Of a stretch of DNA of 64,000 nt, positions 26,773 through 34,969 are shown one piece after another. Below the pieces are notes generated by a model, which had not been told where the DNA came from, did not search any database, and saw nothing but the letters and a program-made list of their open reading frames with translations. The DNA is from VRUE01 sp963753585 (GTDB lineage Bacteria; Actinomycetota; Thermoleophilia; Solirubrobacterales; 70-9): positions 1,178,001 through 1,242,000 of the forward strand of contig CAVWCU010000001.1 of the NCBI GenBank assembly GCA_963753585.1, read 5' to 3'. Numbering within the stretch: position 1 is the stretch's first letter; each line of letters begins with the position of its first letter. A program made the position numbers and the translations under genes.

Positions 26773-28599
26773 TTAGCGAGCGCTAGTAATACGCTCGACG
26801 GCCGCGACGACGCTTGCGGCGTCGATGCCGGCGGCTGCAAGCAGGTCCGCCGGGGGGCCGCTGCCAGGGCGCTCGGTTACGGCCAGGCGCTCGAGCTTCG
26901 GCGCGACGCCCGCATCGGCGAGGGCGGTGGCCACGACCTCGCCGATGCCGCCCTCGGCCCAGTGGTCCTCGACGGTGACGATCGCCCCGGTCTCCTCGGC
27001 AGCCTTGACGACGGCAGCGGCGTCGACCGGCTTGACCGAGTAGAGGTCGATCACGCGGGCGGCGATCCCCTTCCCCGCGAGCTCGTCCGCGGCGGCGATG
27101 CATTCGTGCAGGGTGATGCCAGCGCCGATCAGGGTCACGGCATCTTCCTCGCCGGATCGCAGCGTGCGGCTGCCGCCGATCTCGAACTCCTCGCCCGCCT
27201 CGTAGAGCACCGGCGTCGCCTCGCGGGTCGTGCGCAGGTAGCTGATGCCGCGGTGCTCTCGCATCGCGTCGAGGAGACGAACCGCCTGGTTGGCGTCGCT
27301 GGGATAGAGCACGACGCTGCCGAGGACGGCGCGCAGGGAGGCGATGTCTTCGAGCGCCATCTGCGAGGGGCCGTCGGGGCCGATCGAGACACCGACGTGG
27401 GATCCGCAGAGCTTCAGGTCGGCGTCGGAGATCGCCGCCATGCGGACGAAGTCGTAGGCGCGGCTGAGGAAGGCGCCGAACGACGATGCGAACGGCTTCC
27501 AGCCGCGGGTCTGCAGGCCGACCGCGGCGGCGATCATCTGCTGCTCGGCGATGTACATCTCGAAGAAGCGGTCCGGGTGCTTGGCGGCGAAGCGCTCGGC
27601 GTAGGTCGAGTTGCCGACCTCACCGTCGAGCGCGACGACCTTCTCGTCGATCGAGCCCAGCCAGGCAAGAGCGTCTCCGTAGGCGCCGCGGGTCGCGACC
27701 TTCTCGCCGAGCTCGTAGCTCGGTCGCTCGACCGGCGCCCGCTCGATCTCAAACGGCTTCGGCTCAGGCGGCGAGGAAACCGTGACGCTGAGCGAGCGGA
27801 TGCCGCCCAGCTCCTCGACCGCTGCGTCGGGGTCGGCGAGCGGCTTGCCGTGCTGGTTCTCCTTGTCCTCGACCGCGGCGACGCCCGAGCCCTTCTTGGT
27901 GCGGGCGAAGATCACCGCGGGGCGATCGGCCTCCTGCGCGCGCGCGTAAGCGGCGTCGATCGCCTCGATGTCGTGGCCGTCGATCTCCTGCACGTCCCAG
28001 TCGCAGGCCGCGGCGCGGGCGGCCAGCTTCGAGGTGTCCCACTCGTGCATGGTCGGGCCGCGCTGGCCGAGCCGGTTGACGTCGACGATCGCGATCAGGT
28101 TGTCGAGCCCGGCGTAGCCGGCGTGCTCGAAGGCCTCCCACATCGAGCCCTCGGCCAGCTCGGAGTCGCCGCAGAGCACCCAGACCCGCAGGTCGGAGCG
28201 CTCCAGGCGCGAGGCGGCGAGCGCGATCCCAACCGAGATCGGCAGGCCCTGGCCGAGCGAGCCGGTGGCGACGTCGACCCAGGGCAGTTCCGGCGTCGGG
28301 TGGCCCTGCAGGCGCGAGCCGAACTCGCGGAAGGTGAGCAGCTCCTCGTCGTCGATCGCGCCGGCGGCCTTGTAGAGCGCGTAGAGCAGCGGCGAAGCGT
28401 GGCCCTTGGAGAAGACGAGGTGGTCGTTCGCCTTGTTCTCGGGCGCGTCGAAGTCGTAGCGCAGGTACCCGGAGAACAGGACCGCCATCAGGTCGGCGGC
28501 CGACATCGAGGAGGTCGGGTGACCGGAGTTGGCCGCAGCCGCGGCGCGGACCGAGTCGACTCGCAGCTGCTGGGCTAGCTCGTGCACGGGGCGAGACAA
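26773..28599 (-). CDS. tkt: transketolase, short form
   Basis: A thiamine-diphosphate enzyme that moves two-carbon units between pentose and hexose phosphates. The 608-residue length and sequence (SGHPTSSMSAADLMAVLF, FSKGHASPLLYA, ATGSLGQGL) match the shorter animal/actinobacterial-like branch rather than the 660-residue E. coli type. The ThDP motif runs from GDSELAEGSMWEAFEHA to DVNRLGQ, and the central pyrimidine domain has GEVGNSTYAERFA and YIAEQQM with the catalytic Glu. All domains (PP, Pyr, C-terminal) are present. It follows nadA by 10 bases on the same strand, so it is probably co-transcribed with it, an unusual pairing. Confidence 0.93.
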   Translation of the reverse strand: MSRPVHELAQQLRVDSVRAAAAANSGHPTSSMSAADLMAVLFSGYLRYDFDAPENKANDHLVFSKGHASPLLYALYKAAGAIDDEELLTFREFGSRLQGHPTPELPWVDVATGSLGQGLPISVGIALAASRLERSDLRVWVLCGDSELAEGSMWEAFEHAGYAGLDNLIAIVDVNRLGQRGPTMHEWDTSKLAARAAACDWDVQEIDGHDIEAIDAAYARAQEADRPAVIFARTKKGSGVAAVEDKENQHGKPLADPDAAVEELGGIRSLSVTVSSPPEPKPFEIERAPVERPSYELGEKVATRGAYGDALAWLGSIDEKVVALDGEVGNSTYAERFAAKHPDRFFEMYIAEQQMIAAAVGLQTRGWKPFASSFGAFLSRAYDFVRMAAISDADLKLCGSHVGVSIGPDGPSQMALEDIASLRAVLGSVVLYPSDANQAVRLLDAMREHRGISYLRTTREATPVLYEAGEEFEIGGSRTLRSGEEDAVTLIGAGITLHECIAAADELAGKGIAARVIDLYSVKPVDAAAVVKAAEETGAIVTVEDHWAEGGIGEVVATALADAGVAPKLERLAVTERPGSGPPADLLAAAGIDAASVVAAVERITSAR

Positions 28600-28609
28600 T
28601 ATCTGCGCG

Positions 28610-29611
28610 CTAACCGATCGCGACCATTCGCTCGATCGGGATCCTGGCCCGCTCGGCGATCTCCGCCGGAACGCTGACCTCGAACTTCATCTCGCGCAGG
28701 CTGTCGCGAAGCTTCGGCAGCGTGATCATCTTCATGTACTTGCAGAAGGCCATCCGGTTGGCCTCGATCAGATTCGCCTGCGGCGCGGCTTGCTGAAGCG
28801 GATAGAGCATGCCGTTCTCGGTGGCGACGACGAAGCTGCCTTCGGGGTGCTCTTCGACGTGCTGGAGCATCCCCGAGGTGGAGAGCATGTGGACTCCCTC
28901 GGGCTCGATGTCACCGGCCGCGACGTACTCCATCGCCTGGGTGGCGCAACCGCACTCGGGGTGGATCAGGAACTCGGCCTCGGGATGCTCGGCTCGGGTC
29001 TGGGCGATGTCGCCGGGACGGATGCCGGCGTGGACGTGGCACTCGCCGTCCCAGACATGGAAGCGCGAGCGCCGCTCGGGGTCATCGCGGATCCCGGTCT
29101 CGCGCTCGACGAAAGCCCCCAGCCACATGTCGGGGCCGAAGAGGATCTCGGTCTCGGGCCCGTGCTCGGCCCAGATGTGCTCGACGACCTTGACCGCGTT
29201 GGAGGAGGTGCAGCAGTAGTCGGTCTCGGCCTTGACCTCGGCGGACGTGTTGACGTACATGACGACGAGCGCGCCGGGGTGCTCCGCCTTCCAGGCCCGC
29301 AACTGGTCGGCGTCGATCGAGTCGGCGAGCGAGCAGCCGGCGTCGAGATCCGGGATCAGGACCGTCTTCTCGGGCGAGAGGATCGAGGCGGTCTCGGCCA
29401 TGAAATGGACGCCGCAGAAGGCGATCGCGTCGGCGTCGGTCGCCGCCGCCTCGCGAGAGAGACCGAGCGAGTCGCCCATGCGATCGGCGACGTCCTGGAT
29501 CTCGGGCAGCTGGTAGTTGTGGGCGAGGATCACCGCGTTGCGCTCGGCCGCGAGAGCGCGCACCTCCTCGCTCAGGGCACGGATCTCCTCCGGCTCCAGG
29601 GCCGGCGTCAT
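28610..29611 (-). CDS. nadA: quinolinate synthase NadA
   Basis: A [4Fe-4S] enzyme that condenses iminoaspartate with dihydroxyacetone phosphate to give quinolinate in NAD synthesis. I place the start at ATG 29611 (MTPALEPEEIRAL, 333 residues), because the further upstream frame is unlike the family. The three cluster cysteines are seen in FCGVHFMAETA, DYCCTSSNA and HPECGC. Substrate-binding segments include AHNYQLPEIQD and PDLDAGCSLAD. nadC lies 1.1 kb away in the same direction but separated by fpg on the other strand; nadB is not in the window. Confidence 0.93.
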   Translation of the reverse strand: MTPALEPEEIRALSEEVRALAAERNAVILAHNYQLPEIQDVADRMGDSLGLSREAAATDADAIAFCGVHFMAETASILSPEKTVLIPDLDAGCSLADSIDADQLRAWKAEHPGALVVMYVNTSAEVKAETDYCCTSSNAVKVVEHIWAEHGPETEILFGPDMWLGAFVERETGIRDDPERRSRFHVWDGECHVHAGIRPGDIAQTRAEHPEAEFLIHPECGCATQAMEYVAAGDIEPEGVHMLSTSGMLQHVEEHPEGSFVVATENGMLYPLQQAAPQANLIEANRMAFCKYMKMITLPKLRDSLREMKFEVSVPAEIAERARIPIERMVAIG

Positions 29612-29741
29612 CGCGGGTTGGAGTCGTGGGCAACTCCTGCATGGGAGCTTTCCTTTTCCTGATGTTCGCTGGCAGGGAACGTAATCCCGAGAACCAGTCG
29701 AATGAACGTAGGTCAAGTCTAACGCCAGGGGCCGCTGGCCC

Positions 29742-29820
29742 GCGGGTCCTGTCGTAGGGGAGGGGGGCGCTGCGGGCGGGCCACGGTCCGTCCTCGACCC
29801 CCCTCCCCTACGCCACCCGC
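29742..29820 (+). repeat. structured intergenic repeat, family 2, copy 1
   Basis: Layout: GCGGGT (29742-29747), CCTGTC, stem GTAGGGGAGGGGGG (29754-29767), a 30-base core that opens CGCTGCGGGCGG and closes TCCTCGA, the complementary stem (29798-29811), GCC, and ACCCGC pairing with the first block. It lies between the divergent nadA and fpg genes. The same layout occurs at 37850-37932 and, reversed, at 51855-51952 with a different but still complementary stem. Confidence 0.75.
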
Positions 29821-29850
29821 GGGAGAGGCGTGAAGCGCGAAACTTGTGGA

Positions 29851-30697
29851 ATGCCCGAGCTTCCGGAGGTCGAGATCACGGTGCGGCGGCTGAACACTGC
29901 GTTGGCGAGAGCTTGTGTTGAGTCGGCCATAGCACCGGGGATGAACGTGATGAAGACGTTTGAGCCGGCGCTTGAGGTGCTCGTCGGTCGCGAGATGACG
30001 TGGGATCGGGCGGGTGGGGAAGATGCCGGTCGTCGAGTTCGGGGATCTGGCGTTGCTGATCCATCTGATGTCGGCTGGGCGGGTGCGGGTGTTCGAGAAG
30101 CGGGCGTCGCTGAAAGACCGGGCTTCGCGGGTGCTGGTGCGGTTGGAGGACGGGCGGGAGCTGCGGCTGCGCGAGTTCGGGACGAAGCAGCGTGCCTGGG
30201 CGAAGCTGCTGCCGGTGGATGCGGTCGCAGACGACGAGGCGGTTGCGCGGCTCGGGCCGGAGGCCTGGCCACCGCCACCGCTCGAGGACTTCGTCGCGCT
30301 GATCGACCAGCCTCGCCACCTGCACCCGCTGCTCCGCCACCAGGGAGACATCTCGGGAATCGGCCGCTCGTGGGTCGACGAGATCCTCTGGGAGGCGCGG
30401 CTCTCGCCCTTCAAGAAGGGGTCGGAGCTGAGCGACGAGGAGGTCGAGCGCCTGCATGCCTCGCTCCACGTCCTCGGCGACGCGATCGACCACTACGAGG
30501 AGACGATCGGCGAGCAGCTGCCCGACAAGCTGCCGATGCCGCTCCAAATCCACAAGCGCGAGGGCGAGCCCTGCCCGCGCTGCGGCACCGCGATCGAGGC
30601 GGTCTTCTTCTCCGAGCACCAGACCAACTACTGCCCGAAAGAGCAGACCGGCGGCCGCGTGCTCAAGGACCGCCGCCTCTCGAAACTGCTCAGGTAG
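29851..30697 (+). pseudogene. mutM: formamidopyrimidine-DNA glycosylase Fpg/MutM, frameshifted
   Basis: A base-excision repair enzyme that removes oxidised purines. The catalytic N-terminus MPELPEVE (Pro2, Glu3) starts at 29851; the helix-two-turn-helix region HQGDISGIGRSWVDEILWEARLSPF follows, with the C-terminal zinc finger at the end. One extra G in the GGG run near 30007-30009 shifts the frame between EMTWDRR and VGKMPVVEFGDL; 847 bases agree with a one-base insertion. In the finger the usual CxxC...CxxC reads CPRC...YCPKEQTGG, so the fourth cysteine is Glu. The repaired length is about 281 residues. The 3-prime end overlaps nadC by 8 bases in convergent orientation. Confidence 0.85.
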
Positions 30698-31541
30698 CCG
30701 ACTCGATCAACATGCTGAAGTCGAGCGTTGGGGCTGAGTGGGTGAGGGCACCTACCGAGATGAAGTCGACGCCGGTTTCGGCGAAAGCAAGCACGGTCTC
30801 CAGGGTGACGCCGCCGGAGGCCTCGAGCGAAGGTCCCTTGCCGTTGCCGGCGTTCTCATCGCGCAGCCTCACCGCCCCTCGCAGCGTCGCCGGGTCCATG
30901 TTGTCGAGCAGCAGCACGTCCGCCCCGGTGCCGAGGGCGTAGGCGACCTCGTCGAGGTTGCGGCACTCGACCTCGACCGCCAGGTCGGGATATGCGCTGC
31001 GCGCGCCGTACACCGCCTTGGCGAGGTTGCCGGCGAGGGCGATGTGGTTCTCCTTGATCAGGATCGCGTCGTAGAGGCCCATGCGGTGGTTGCGGCCACC
31101 GCCGGCGAGGACCGCCGCCTTCTCCAGCTCGCGCAGCCCAGGCGTGGTCTTGCGCGTGTCGAGGATCGCCGCGCCGGTGCCGACAACCGCATCGACGAAG
31201 CGCGCGGTAAGGGTCGCCACGCCGGAGAGGTGACCGAGGAAGTTGAGCGCGGTGCGCTCCGCCGTCAGCAGCGCCGCGGCGGAGCCGCCGGCGAAGAGGA
31301 CGTCGACCGGGACCGCGTCGCGCCACTGGCCCTCGACCACGAGGTTGTCGACGTCCTCCACCCCGCACTGCCGCATCGTCTCGGCAACGACGCCGAGGCC
31401 GTAGACCACGCCCGGCTGCTTCTGCACGATCCGCGCCCGCCCCTGCGCCTCGGCCGGAACGGTCGCCTCGGCCGTCACGTCCCCCGCCCCGACGTCCTCC
31501 GCCAGCGCCCACGCCACCGCCTCTTCCAACGATCTTGCCAT
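30690..31541 (-). CDS. nadC: nicotinate-nucleotide pyrophosphorylase NadC
   Basis: Converts quinolinate and PRPP to nicotinate mononucleotide, the step after NadA. The 283-residue protein has the N-terminal open-faced barrel (AEDVGAGDVTAEATVPAEAQG) and the alpha/beta barrel with TALNFLGHLSGVATLTARFV, ILDTRKTTPGLRELEKAAVLAGGGRNHRMGLYDAILIKENH (phosphate- and quinolinate-binding Arg, His and Lys), VEVECRNLDE, LLLDNMDP and EASGGV. Length and residues are normal. It begins just left of a 50-base palindrome and is divergent from the sigma factor gene. Confidence 0.94.
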   Translation of the reverse strand: MARSLEEAVAWALAEDVGAGDVTAEATVPAEAQGRARIVQKQPGVVYGLGVVAETMRQCGVEDVDNLVVEGQWRDAVPVDVLFAGGSAAALLTAERTALNFLGHLSGVATLTARFVDAVVGTGAAILDTRKTTPGLRELEKAAVLAGGGRNHRMGLYDAILIKENHIALAGNLAKAVYGARSAYPDLAVEVECRNLDEVAYALGTGADVLLLDNMDPATLRGAVRLRDENAGNGKGPSLEASGGVTLETVLAFAETGVDFISVGALTHSAPTLDFSMLIESAT

Positions 31542-31559
31542 CCCCGCACCCTAATCCCC

Positions 31560-31609
31560 GCTGACTTCGTCGTTATGGGTCCATATGCACCCATAACGAC
31601 GAAGTCAGC
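31560..31609. repeat. 50-bp palindrome between divergent nadC and sigma genes
   Basis: Arms 31560-31580 and 31589-31609 are perfect 21-base complements around CCATATGC, itself nearly palindromic. The arms are less GC-rich than the surroundings and include ACTTCGTCGTTATGGG. It lies 18 bases before nadC and 49 bases before the sigma factor start, so it could form a cruciform, be an operator for both promoters, or be a small mobile palindrome. Confidence 0.8.
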
Positions 31610-31658
31610 GATGGAGGGGGTCTCACGTTTGGGGGGAAGGGGGCGTTTAATCCCGTGA

Positions 31659-32123
31659 GTGACCGCACTGCCGCCGTTTCAGAATCTGCTTGACGAGCAC
31701 GCCGCTGACGTGATGGGCGTGCTGCGCGGGGCTGTGGGGCGCGGCGATGCCGAGGACTGCTTCCAGGAGACCTTCCTGGCCGCGCTGCGGGCCTATTCGA
31801 AGCTCGACGACGCAAGCAACCTGCGCGGCTGGCTGTTGACGATCGCCCACCGCAAGGCGATCGACCACCACCGCGCCAACGGGCGCCGTCCCCTGCCGGT
31901 GGCCGACGTGATCGAGGTGGCGATCGAGGATCCGGTCCCGAAAGAGGACGGCATCTGGGAACTGGTCGGAGCCCTGCCGCCCAAGCAACGCGCCGCGGTC
32001 GCCCTGCGCTACGCCTGCGACCTCCCCCACGCCGAGATCGCCGCGGCCCTGGGCTGCTCGCCCGAGGCAGCGCGCCGCAGCCTGCACGAGGGAATGAAGC
32101 GACTGAGGAAGGAGCTGGCATGA
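31659..32123 (+). CDS. ECF-type RNA polymerase sigma factor
   Basis: A 154-residue alternative sigma factor. Region 2 spans DAEDCFQETFLAALRAYSKLDDASNLRGWLLTIAHRKAIDHHRA, and region 4 is LPPKQRAAVALRYACDLPHAEIAAALGCSPEAARRSLHEGMKRLRKE, a helix-turn-helix for the -35 element. No anti-sigma factor is adjacent. The GTG start follows a purine-rich run; CTCACG (31622-31627) can pair with CGTGAG (31654-31659) across that run and the start. The end overlaps the alkyltransferase gene (ATGA), so the two are translated together, implying a role in alkylation or genotoxic stress response (inference). Confidence 0.88.
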   Translation: MTALPPFQNLLDEHAADVMGVLRGAVGRGDAEDCFQETFLAALRAYSKLDDASNLRGWLLTIAHRKAIDHHRANGRRPLPVADVIEVAIEDPVPKEDGIWELVGALPPKQRAAVALRYACDLPHAEIAAALGCSPEAARRSLHEGMKRLRKELA

Positions 32124-32671
32124 AGGCATCCCTGCAACGCCTCGCCGAGCGGGCCGAGTCCGAGGGCCTCCTCGACGTCGCCTACACCACCGTCGACTCG
32201 CCTTTTGGCCCGCTGCTGATCGCCGCCACTCCCAGGGGCCTCGTGCGCGTGAACCTGCCCGCATACGATCCCGAGGAGACGCTGGAGGAGCTGGCGAGGC
32301 GTGTGTCGCCCCGGGTGCTCGAGGCCCCGGCCCGCCTCGACGAGGCCCGGCGCGAGCTCGACCTCTACTTCGAGGGCAAACTGACCGAGTTCGACCTGCC
32401 GATCGACTGGCAGCTCACCGACGGCTTCCGCAAGAAGGTCCAGCGGGCGATCAACCGCATTCCCTACGGGCAGACCCGCACCTACACGGACATGGCCCGC
32501 AGCGCCGGCAACGAGCGCGCGGTCCGCGCCGCCGGCACCGCCTGCGGTTCCAACCCGATCCCAATCGTCGTCCCCTGCCACCGCGTCCTGCGCAGCGGCG
32601 GAGGTCTCGGCGGCTACGGCGGCGGGCTGCCGATGAAGGAGGCGCTGCTCAAGCTCGAGGGCGTGCTGTAG
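32120..32671 (+). CDS. ogt: methylated-DNA--protein-cysteine methyltransferase
   Basis: A suicide repair protein that transfers the alkyl group from O6-alkylguanine to its own cysteine. The 183-residue protein has an N-terminal domain followed by the C-terminal active-site domain. That domain shows RIPYGQTRTYTDMARSAGNERAVRAAGTACGSNPIPIVVPCHRVLRSGG: the PCHRV nucleophile, the Asn hinge and the recognition-helix Arg are all present. It has no Ada N-terminal methyl-phosphotriester domain, so it cannot regulate by itself; the coupled ECF sigma factor may take that role. The ATG lies in the last codons of the sigma gene. Confidence 0.94.
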   Translation: MKASLQRLAERAESEGLLDVAYTTVDSPFGPLLIAATPRGLVRVNLPAYDPEETLEELARRVSPRVLEAPARLDEARRELDLYFEGKLTEFDLPIDWQLTDGFRKKVQRAINRIPYGQTRTYTDMARSAGNERAVRAAGTACGSNPIPIVVPCHRVLRSGGGLGGYGGGLPMKEALLKLEGVL

Positions 32672-32728
32672 GGGTCCAACATCTGAGCCGGACCTAAAGT
32701 TTCCAAGTGAGAGGCCGATCCTGGCTGC

Positions 32729-33415
32729 ATGACGCAGACCAAGGACCGACTCCCGTCCCTCCTCACGCTACCCGGTTACCTCCTCCTCATGCTCGGCGCG
32801 ACACTCGCGGTCGCGCTGCTCGGCATCGCGCTGATTGCGCGTCCCGCCATCGCGGCTTCGCCGACAGCTCCCCAGGCCCAGGCGGTCGCCGCCGAAGAGG
32901 AAGAAGAATGGGAAGAAGAATGCGAAGAAGAAGAATGCGAAGAAGAAGCTTGGGAAGAAGTCGAAGGTGAAGACGACGGCGGCTGGGGTCAGGTCTTCGA
33001 CGAAGAAGAAGCCCCGGAATCACCCACCGCGCCTGGCCCTTCGGCCGAGTGTCCGCTGGACACCGTCAAGCCCAAGGCAGTCTTCGAACGCGATCGCGGC
33101 AAGCTGCGCCTGGTCCTCCGCTACACGGCCGATACCCCGACCAAGGTCGGTGTCGACTTCTGGCTCAAGGGCGGCAAGGGCGCGACGAACGGGCATGGCT
33201 CGGCGGAACGCCGGCTCAACAAGACCGGCGTGCTGAGCCTGGGTCGCCACATCGACCAGAAGGCCCAGGGCAAGTCGGGCAGCGGCAATGTGGTGATCGT
33301 CCAGCTGAAAGCCCCCGCGGCACCGTCCAACTGCCCATCCAAGGTAACCAAGCGACTCGCCGTCGGGCACACCGCCCACGCGGTCTCCTCTGGGCGACCT
33401 GCACGCGCCCACTGA
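32729..33415 (+). CDS. exported protein with acidic Glu/Cys/Trp repeat
   Basis: A 228-residue protein of unknown function. A basic N-terminus and a long hydrophobic helix (LTLPGYLLLMLGATLAVALLGIALIA) form a signal peptide or anchor. Next comes a highly acidic low-complexity run (residues about 55-80) in which EEE blocks alternate with W or C. The DNA is correspondingly a run of GAAGAAGAA-type codons. The C-terminal half (CPLDTVKPKAVFERDRGKLRLVLRYTADTPTKVGVDFWLKGG) looks like a compact beta domain of the secreted type seen in Thermoleophilia. It stands alone between ogt and prfB. Metal or cation binding by the acidic tract is speculation. Confidence 0.65.
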   Translation: MTQTKDRLPSLLTLPGYLLLMLGATLAVALLGIALIARPAIAASPTAPQAQAVAAEEEEEWEEECEEEECEEEAWEEVEGEDDGGWGQVFDEEEAPESPTAPGPSAECPLDTVKPKAVFERDRGKLRLVLRYTADTPTKVGVDFWLKGGKGATNGHGSAERRLNKTGVLSLGRHIDQKAQGKSGSGNVVIVQLKAPAAPSNCPSKVTKRLAVGHTAHAVSSGRPARAH

Positions 33416-33444
33416 CGCCGCCGGCTCGGGCCGGGTGACGCAGA

Positions 33445-34564
33445 TCAGTTCGCAGCCGAGGCTGCGGTCTTGTTCAGGAAATCGCGGACGAAGTCGTCGA
33501 GATCACCGTCGAGAACGCGCTGGGCGTCCCCGGCCTCGTGGCCGGTGCGATGGTCCTTGACCCGCTGATCGGGATGGAGGAAGTAGCTGCGGATCTGCGA
33601 GCCCCAGGCGACGTCCTTGACCTCGCCGCGCACCTTCGCAAGCTCCTCGGCCCGCTTGCGCTCCTCGAGCTCGATCAGCTTTGAGCGAAGGAACTGCATC
33701 GCCATCGCCTTGTTCTGGGTCTGGGAGCGCTCGTTCTGGCACTGCACGACGACGCCGGTGGGGATGTGGGTGATCCGCACCGCCGAGTCGGTCTTGTTGA
33801 CGTGCTGGCCGCCGGCGCCGGAGGCACGGTAGGTGTCGACGCGCAGGTCGGCATCGTCGATCTCGACCTCGACGCCCTCGTCGACGAGCGGCCCGACGTC
33901 GAGCTGGGCGAAGCTGGTGTGGCGACGGGCGGAGGAGTCGAAGGGGGAGATCCGCACAAGACGGTGGACGCCGCGCTCGGCGGCGAAGAGGCCGTAGGCG
34001 TTCTCGCCACGGGCGATGAAGGTCGCCGACTTCAGCCCCGCCTCCTCCCCCGGGGAGGCCTCCTTCATCTCGATCTCGAAGCCGCGCCGCTCAGCCCAGC
34101 GCAGGTACATCCGCAGCAGCATCTCGGCCCAGTCCTGGGAGTCGGTGCCGCCGGCGCCGGCGTGGACCGTAACCACGGCGTCACCGGTGTCGTACTGGCC
34201 GCTGAACAGGCGGGCCTCTTCGAGTTCGTCGAGCCGGCGCTCGACCGTGGCGAGCTGTGCGCTCAGCTCAGCAGCCATCTCCTCGTCGTCTTCGGCCATC
34301 TCCGCCAGGTCGCCCAGATCGGCGACCTCGGCCTCGAGCTGGCGAAAGGTCTTCAGCCTGCCCTGCGCGCGCGCATGTGCGGCGGATGTGCGCGCGGCGG
34401 CCTCCTGGTCATCCCAGAAGCCGGGGCGCTGCATCTCGGCCTCGCGGCGCTCTATCTCAGCTTCCAGCGAAGCCGGGTCAAAGGTAGTCCGCGAGCAGCT
34501 TCAACTGGTCGCGGATCTCGGCGAGCCGCGCCGGCACCGATTCGGTTGACGCGGTCTCGGCCAT
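33445..34564 (-). CDS. prfB: peptide chain release factor 2, with programmed +1 frameshift
   Basis: RF2 reads UGA and UAA and triggers peptide release. A short first frame (MAETASTESVPARLAEI... ending ADYL) stops at an in-frame TGA in the context CTT TGA C, the conserved prfB recoding site. After a +1 shift the protein continues DPASLEAEIERREAEMQRPGFWDD to a normal RF2 end. The GGQ motif is present (YRASGAGGQHVNKTDSAVRITH). The SPF anticodon-like motif is also visible (RLVRISPFDSSARRHTSF). Full length is about 372 residues. The 1120-base length requires the shift. The gene follows the SnoaL-like gene and secA on the same strand. Confidence 0.95.
34477..34483 (-). promoter_or_regulatory. prfB autoregulatory recoding site CTTTGAC
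   Basis: CTT (34481-34483) followed by the UGA stop (34478-34480) and C is the classic slippery stop where low RF2 lets the ribosome shift +1. The strong Shine-Dalgarno-like element that lies just upstream in E. coli is not evident here; the preceding bases are GCGGACTAC. Confidence 0.9.
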
Positions 34565-34573
34565 GGGCCAACT

Positions 34574-34963
34574 CTACTGAGCGCCGACCCCATGATCGAA
34601 GCCACCGGCATGCAGGGCCTCGACCCGATCCTCGAACGGCCGCCAGCTGCGGATCTTGTGGTCGCGCAACTCGAAAAGCCAGGCCATCTCGTCCTCCCCG
34701 GCCGGAGAACCATCCTCGTCCCAATGCCAGAGACGGCGGATCAGCGCCACGGCGCGATCGGTGTCCTCGTAGAGCTCTTCCAGCTCGATGGTCTGCTGGA
34801 CGCCACCCGGGGGACGAGTTGCCCACAACCGCGCCGCCTCTCGGCCTTTCCGCAACCCCTTCATCGAATGGAGCTCTACCTCAGGATCGAGTGCCGCAAC
34901 GAACCCGTCCAAATCGCGCTCGTTGAAGGCACGAATGAACTCGCGTACCGGGTCGTGGCTCAA
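34574..34963 (-). CDS. SnoaL-like/NTF2-fold protein
   Basis: A 129-residue cytoplasmic protein with the SnoaL/NTF2 pattern: an N-terminal helix with VREFIRAFNERDLDGFVAALDPEVELH, then a curved sheet including TDRAVALIRRLWHWDEDGS and EMAWLFELRDHKIRSWRPFEDRVEAL. Such small cone-shaped domains act as isomerases, cyclases or ligand-binding proteins, so no reaction can be assigned. It sits tightly between secA (6 bases before its start) and prfB (9 bases after its end), so it is part of that transcript. Confidence 0.7.
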   Translation of the reverse strand: MSHDPVREFIRAFNERDLDGFVAALDPEVELHSMKGLRKGREAARLWATRPPGGVQQTIELEELYEDTDRAVALIRRLWHWDEDGSPAGEDEMAWLFELRDHKIRSWRPFEDRVEALHAGGFDHGVGAQ

Positions 34964-34969
34964 GGGGCG

